Below are positions 6,466-9,191 of a stretch of 9,191 bases of DNA, piece after piece. The notes below the pieces were generated by a model. The model was given only the letters and a program-made list of their open reading frames with translations. It did no database searches and was not told the origin of the DNA. The stretch comes from Planctomycetota bacterium. Its GTDB lineage: Bacteria > Planctomycetota > UBA1135 > UBA2386. Each line of letters opens with the position of its first letter. Position 1 is the stretch's first letter. The position numbers and the translations under genes were made by a program. Location of the stretch: contig CANGSN010000096.1 in NCBI GenBank assembly GCA_947455805.1, positions 1 through 9,191 of the forward strand. Reading direction: 5' to 3'.

Positions 6466-8388
6466 ATGCGCAACATCGCCCTGCTCACGTTCGCGGCTGT
6501 TGCTGGTGCCCTGCAGGCCCAGCAGCAGATCGTCCTCCCCGACCACCACCACCTCTGCGAGAGCCAGACGCAGATCGGCAACGTCGGCACGACCACGTGG
6601 TGGCGCACGACCGCCGGCCGCTTCCAGGTCGTCTACGACGCCAGCCACTTCCTCGGTGCGGGCATCACCGGCCCGATCACGATCACCAAGCTGCGCTTTC
6701 GCGCCGAAGACGCCGAGATCAACCTCGGTGGCCAGGTCTACACCGGCGTCACCGTCGAGCTCGGCTCGACGTCGCTGTCGTCGACGACGATGAACACGAC
6801 GACGTTCGCGTCCAACCGCGCGCCGGCGCTGCCGAACACGACGACGATGGGCACGCTCGGGACCACCAGCGTGACGATCGCTCCGGCCCTCGGCACGACC
6901 CCGAACAACTGGGTCGTCGAGATCGACCTGCTGGCCATCGGCTCGTCGATCACCTTCGACCCGAACGGCGCCGAGCCGAACCTGCTGGTCGACATCACGC
7001 TGCCGACGGCGCCGGCGAACGCCGCCCCGCTGGCGCTCGTCGCCATGCAGGACACCGTCGCCGGCATCCCCGGCGTGCGCGGCCGCGGCATCACCACCGC
7101 GACCGTCGCTTCGGCGACCGGCACCGCGTCGACGACGCCGCCCGTCCTCGGCCTCGAGTTCGTCGGCCCCGGCGGCTACACGAACGTCATCCCGGCGCGC
7201 AACACCTACTACGGTGCTGGCTGCGGCGGCTCGCCGTCGACGTTCTACCAGTCGTACATCAACGGCGACGTCTGGGACAACGGCTCGGGCTTCACGCTGC
7301 TGCCGGACAATGCCGCGGCCCCGAACTTCTACACGGTCGTCGCCGGCGCCCCGGCCGTCGACGCGACCAAGATCGGTGCTGCGGCGCTGAGCACCGCCGA
7401 CGATGCGGTGGTCACGCACACGCTCGGCTGGACGTTCAACTACCCGGGCGGCAGCACGACCTCGGTCAAGCCGAGCACCAACGGCTTCGTCTGGCTCGAC
7501 GCCGCGATGACCGCCTCGGACTTCAGCCCGACGATCCTCGAGTGGCTCGGCAACACGGCGACGACCCCCCAGACGGCCCGCTTCGCGCCGTATTGGCACG
7601 ACCTGAACGGCGCCCGCAACGTCGCGCTGAACCCGCTCGCGGGCCTGCACGCGTTCACCGACACCACCGGCGGCCCGGGCAACAACGTCACCTACGTGAC
7701 GTGGCTCAACGTCGGTGAGTTCAACGCCGTCGCCCAGCCCGGCCACACCAACTGGACCTTCCAGGTGGTGATGTTCGAGGCCACCGGCAACGTCGAGTTC
7801 CGCTACCAGACGATGCCGGCCTTCGTCGGCAGCTCCGGCACCACGGTCGGCGGCCACGCCGCCATCGTCGGCTTCACGCGCGGTCGCATCGCCGGCGTCA
7901 ACTCGGTCGATCCGCAGAGCCGCGACCTGTCGGCCGAACAGCCGTTCAACACGTCGGTCGAAGGCAGCAGCGGCAACCTCGGCATCGTGCCGGTGGCGAC
8001 GCCGTTCGTCGGTGGCGCGCAGTACGGCGGCCGCCTGTTCGCGGGCCAGAGCCTGACCTGGAACGCCGTCAACGTGCCGGTGGGCTCGACCTTCGGCGCT
8101 CAGTTCGTCGACTTCGGCGGCTTCACGCCGGGCCTGCAGATCCCGGGCATCACCGCGCCGGGCTGCAGGATCAGCCTGACGCCGAACGCGATCCTGTGGG
8201 AGACCTTCCTGCTGACGACCCCGAGCACGACCGGCACGGTGACGCTGGCGCTGGCCGCCGGCTACAACCCGGGCCTGCTCGGCGTCGACCTGTTCGCGCA
8301 GTTCTTCGTGCTCGACGGCCTGTTCGGTGGCCCGGACCTGATCACCGCGTCGAGCAACGCCGTGAAGCACACGATCGGCCTGAACTGA
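6466..8388 (+). CDS. Large exported protein with nidogen-like middle domain and conserved C-terminal module
   Basis: The protein has 640 residues. A signal peptide (MRNIALLTFAAVAGALQAQ) is cut around residue 19. Domains follow in order. Residues 20-235 are a Thr/Asn-rich beta domain (VVYDASHFLGAG, ITITKLRFRAED, GVTVELGSTSLS). Residues 240-345 open with NTYYGAGCGGSPSTFYQSY, a Gly-Cys-Gly-Gly motif. Residues 370-450 look nidogen-like: FAPYWHDLN, then VTYVTWLNVGEF, then NWTFQVVMFEATGNVEFRY. Residues 467-545 are a beta segment containing GFTRGRIAGV and SRDLSAEQPF. The C-terminal module at 555-640 (PGLQIPGITAPGC ... LFAQFFVLDGLFGG ... ITASSNAVKHTIGLN) recurs in the broken copy downstream. I saw no enzyme motif or transmembrane helix, so it is probably a surface or secreted adhesion/matrix-type protein. 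That role is an inference from the nidogen-like fold. The style is typical of planctomycete exported proteins. Confidence 0.9.
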   Translation: MRNIALLTFAAVAGALQAQQQIVLPDHHHLCESQTQIGNVGTTTWWRTTAGRFQVVYDASHFLGAGITGPITITKLRFRAEDAEINLGGQVYTGVTVELGSTSLSSTTMNTTTFASNRAPALPNTTTMGTLGTTSVTIAPALGTTPNNWVVEIDLLAIGSSITFDPNGAEPNLLVDITLPTAPANAAPLALVAMQDTVAGIPGVRGRGITTATVASATGTASTTPPVLGLEFVGPGGYTNVIPARNTYYGAGCGGSPSTFYQSYINGDVWDNGSGFTLLPDNAAAPNFYTVVAGAPAVDATKIGAAALSTADDAVVTHTLGWTFNYPGGSTTSVKPSTNGFVWLDAAMTASDFSPTILEWLGNTATTPQTARFAPYWHDLNGARNVALNPLAGLHAFTDTTGGPGNNVTYVTWLNVGEFNAVAQPGHTNWTFQVVMFEATGNVEFRYQTMPAFVGSSGTTVGGHAAIVGFTRGRIAGVNSVDPQSRDLSAEQPFNTSVEGSSGNLGIVPVATPFVGGAQYGGRLFAGQSLTWNAVNVPVGSTFGAQFVDFGGFTPGLQIPGITAPGCRISLTPNAILWETFLLTTPSTTGTVTLALAAGYNPGLLGVDLFAQFFVLDGLFGGPDLITASSNAVKHTIGLN

Positions 8389-8411
8389 TCGATCCGTCGC
8401 AGTGCACGACG

Positions 8412-8447
8412 CGAACACGGCCGCCTGCGGGCGGCCGCGTTCGTTTC
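8412..8447 (+). terminator. Rho-independent-type terminator after the 640-residue protein gene
   Basis: The arms 8412-8425 and 8430-8443 pair over 14 positions with one A-C mismatch (8417/8438) around a TGCG tetraloop, followed by TTTCT. It starts 23 bases after the stop at 8388. It is the strongest hairpin I found in the window. The T-run is short, so efficiency is uncertain. Confidence 0.6.
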
Positions 8448-8460
8448 TGGCACCGACCCT

Positions 8461-8481
8461 GCGGAGCGAGCTGGGCTCCGC
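8461..8481 (+). other. Second hairpin in the gap before the broken paralogue
   Basis: GCGGAGC and GCTCCGC pair perfectly over 7 base pairs around a 7-base loop. No T-run follows. A smaller GGGC-TTC-GCCC hairpin sits at 8490-8500. The rest of the gap from 8389 to 8560 shows no gene that I can support. Confidence 0.35.
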
Positions 8482-8560
8482 CGCCACCTGGGCTTCGCCC
8501 TGCACATCGCCAGACTCGGGCATTCGGCGCCACTGGTCGGCGCGCAGTCGTCGAACATCC

Positions 8561-9134
8561 ATGCGCTACTCCCTCCCGCTCCTCGCCGTCGCGGCCACCG
8601 CAGAGGTCCAGCAGGCATCACCGGCTTCACCCGCGGCAACATCGCCGGCGTGCCGTCGAGGGACCCGAAGTCGCGCGACCTGTCGCTGGAGCTGCCGTTC
8701 TCGACCGGCCTCGAGGTCGCCAACCACATCGGCCTCGTCGCCGTGCAGTCGCCGACCACGCCGCCGGGCATCGCCGGCCGCATGTTCCCCGGTGCGAGCG
8801 TCACCTGGAACGCCATTGACCTGCCGCCGACGACCACGATCGGGGCCTTGTTCGTCGATCTGGCGCCGCTGGGCCTGGCCTCAACCTGCCGGGCCTGATC
8901 GCGCCGGGCTGCCTGATCAGCGTCACGCCGTCGGCGTTCGCGTGGGAAGTGTTCCTGCTGCCCGGCACGACCGCGACCGGCACGCTGCCGCTGACGATCC
9001 CGGCGGGCTACAACCCGGGCTTCCTCGGCGCGCAGTTCTACACGCAGTTCCTGGTGCTCGACGGCCTGTTCGGCGGCCCCAACCTGATCACCGGCTCGAG
9101 CACGGCGCTGAGGCACACCGTCGGTCTGCAGTGA
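8561..9134 (+). pseudogene. Truncated, frameshifted paralogue of the upstream 640-residue exported protein
   Basis: ATG at 8561 opens a signal peptide (MRYSLPLLAVAATAEVQQ). At about 8611 the homology jumps to the C-terminal third of the upstream protein in another frame: ITGFTRGNIAGV matches its IVGFTRGRIAGV at residues 467-478. About 446 codons are missing in between. The second frame runs through SRDLSLELPF, SVTWNAIDLP and LFVDLAPLG, then goes out of register near 8870-8880. The third frame continues LNLPGLIAPGC ... VLDGLFGGPNLITGSS ... HTVGLQ to the TGA at 9132-9134. Both junctions shift by the equivalent of one lost base; the second is explained by one base missing near CTGGGCCTGG. The final 82 residues match the intact protein at about 49 positions by eye. 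Nucleotide divergence across the shared part shows it was a separate paralogue, not a recent copy. It could become one ORF only if both shifts were sequencing errors, and it would still lack the middle domains. Confidence 0.82.
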
Positions 9135-9165
9135 ACCGCGGCGGGCACTGAGGCCCTGACGAACG

Positions 9166-9188
9166 CGCCGGAGAAAGTTCCTCCGGCG
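9166..9188 (+). terminator. Possible terminator hairpin downstream of the broken paralogue
   Basis: CGCCGGAG and CTCCGGCG pair perfectly over 8 base pairs around a 7-base loop (AAAGTTC), 32 bases after the stop at 9134. The window ends three bases later, so a following T-run cannot be checked. Confidence 0.45.
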
Positions 9189-9191
9189 ACC

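Noticed and set aside
5020..8562. A 1180-codon open frame on the minus strand, antisense to the barrel gene and the 640-residue protein
   Set aside because: Its translation is Arg/Ala/Asp/Val-rich low-complexity sequence with no domain, which is the usual shadow of high-GC genes. The plus-strand frames show signal peptides and recognisable domains.
8865..8885. Programmed ribosomal frameshifting to rescue the broken copy
   Set aside because: No slippery heptamer or suitably placed downstream structure is evident, and the first frame break at the deletion junction would need rescue as well.
8402..9151. A 249-codon open frame through the broken paralogue taken as an intact protein
   Set aside because: Only the signal peptide part is homologous. 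After about 8611 the homology lies in other frames and this frame becomes Arg/Ser-rich nonsense.
1..9191. CRISPR arrays, tRNA or rRNA genes, insertion sequences, phage genes
   Set aside because: I looked on both strands and saw no regularly spaced repeats, cloverleaf-like tRNA segments, rRNA signatures or transposase/integrase motifs.

Overview
The window is very GC-rich bacterial DNA. It ends in secreted proteins of a type I associate with Planctomycetota: a short signal peptide, Thr/Ser/Asn-rich beta domains, and a C-terminal block ending in a Ser-Asn-Ala...Ile-Gly-type motif. Most genes lack a Shine-Dalgarno sequence. The planctomycete assignment is an inference from gene style and cannot be proved from this window.

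Region 1 (1-2594, + strand) is housekeeping plus one secreted enzyme. It holds the last 74 codons of ruvB (Holliday-junction helicase), a complete tgt (queuine tRNA-ribosyltransferase), and, 10 bases further on, an exported endonuclease/exonuclease/phosphatase-fold enzyme with an unusual C-terminal beta extension. The three genes are co-directional and could be one transcription unit.

Region 2 (2612-4914, - strand) converges on region 1 with a 17-base gap. It is a two-gene operon: an exported GH172 (DUF2961) glycoside hydrolase with a C-terminal jelly-roll-like domain, then a small zinc-ribbon protein with one C-terminal membrane helix. The two overlap by GTGA, and the second has the best ribosome-binding site in the window.

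Region 3 (4987-6342, + strand) is divergent from the GH172 gene across about 72 bases that hold a short inverted repeat. It encodes an Omp85/BamA-like outer-membrane beta-barrel with the LRGF motif and no POTRA domains.

Region 4 (6466-9134, + strand) holds a 640-residue exported protein with a nidogen-like middle domain. A strong terminator-like hairpin follows. Then comes a broken, diverged paralogue that has kept a signal peptide and the C-terminal third, lost about 1.3 kb, and is split over three reading frames. The last 80 or so residues are much the best conserved part of the pair.

Together, regions 2-4 and the exported nuclease-fold enzyme suggest a cell-envelope and extracellular degradation neighbourhood beside an ordinary RuvB/Tgt block. 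I found no tRNA, rRNA, CRISPR array, transposase or phage gene. The most notable items are the paralogue pair with its conserved C-terminal module, and the translational coupling of a GH172 enzyme to a zinc-ribbon membrane protein.
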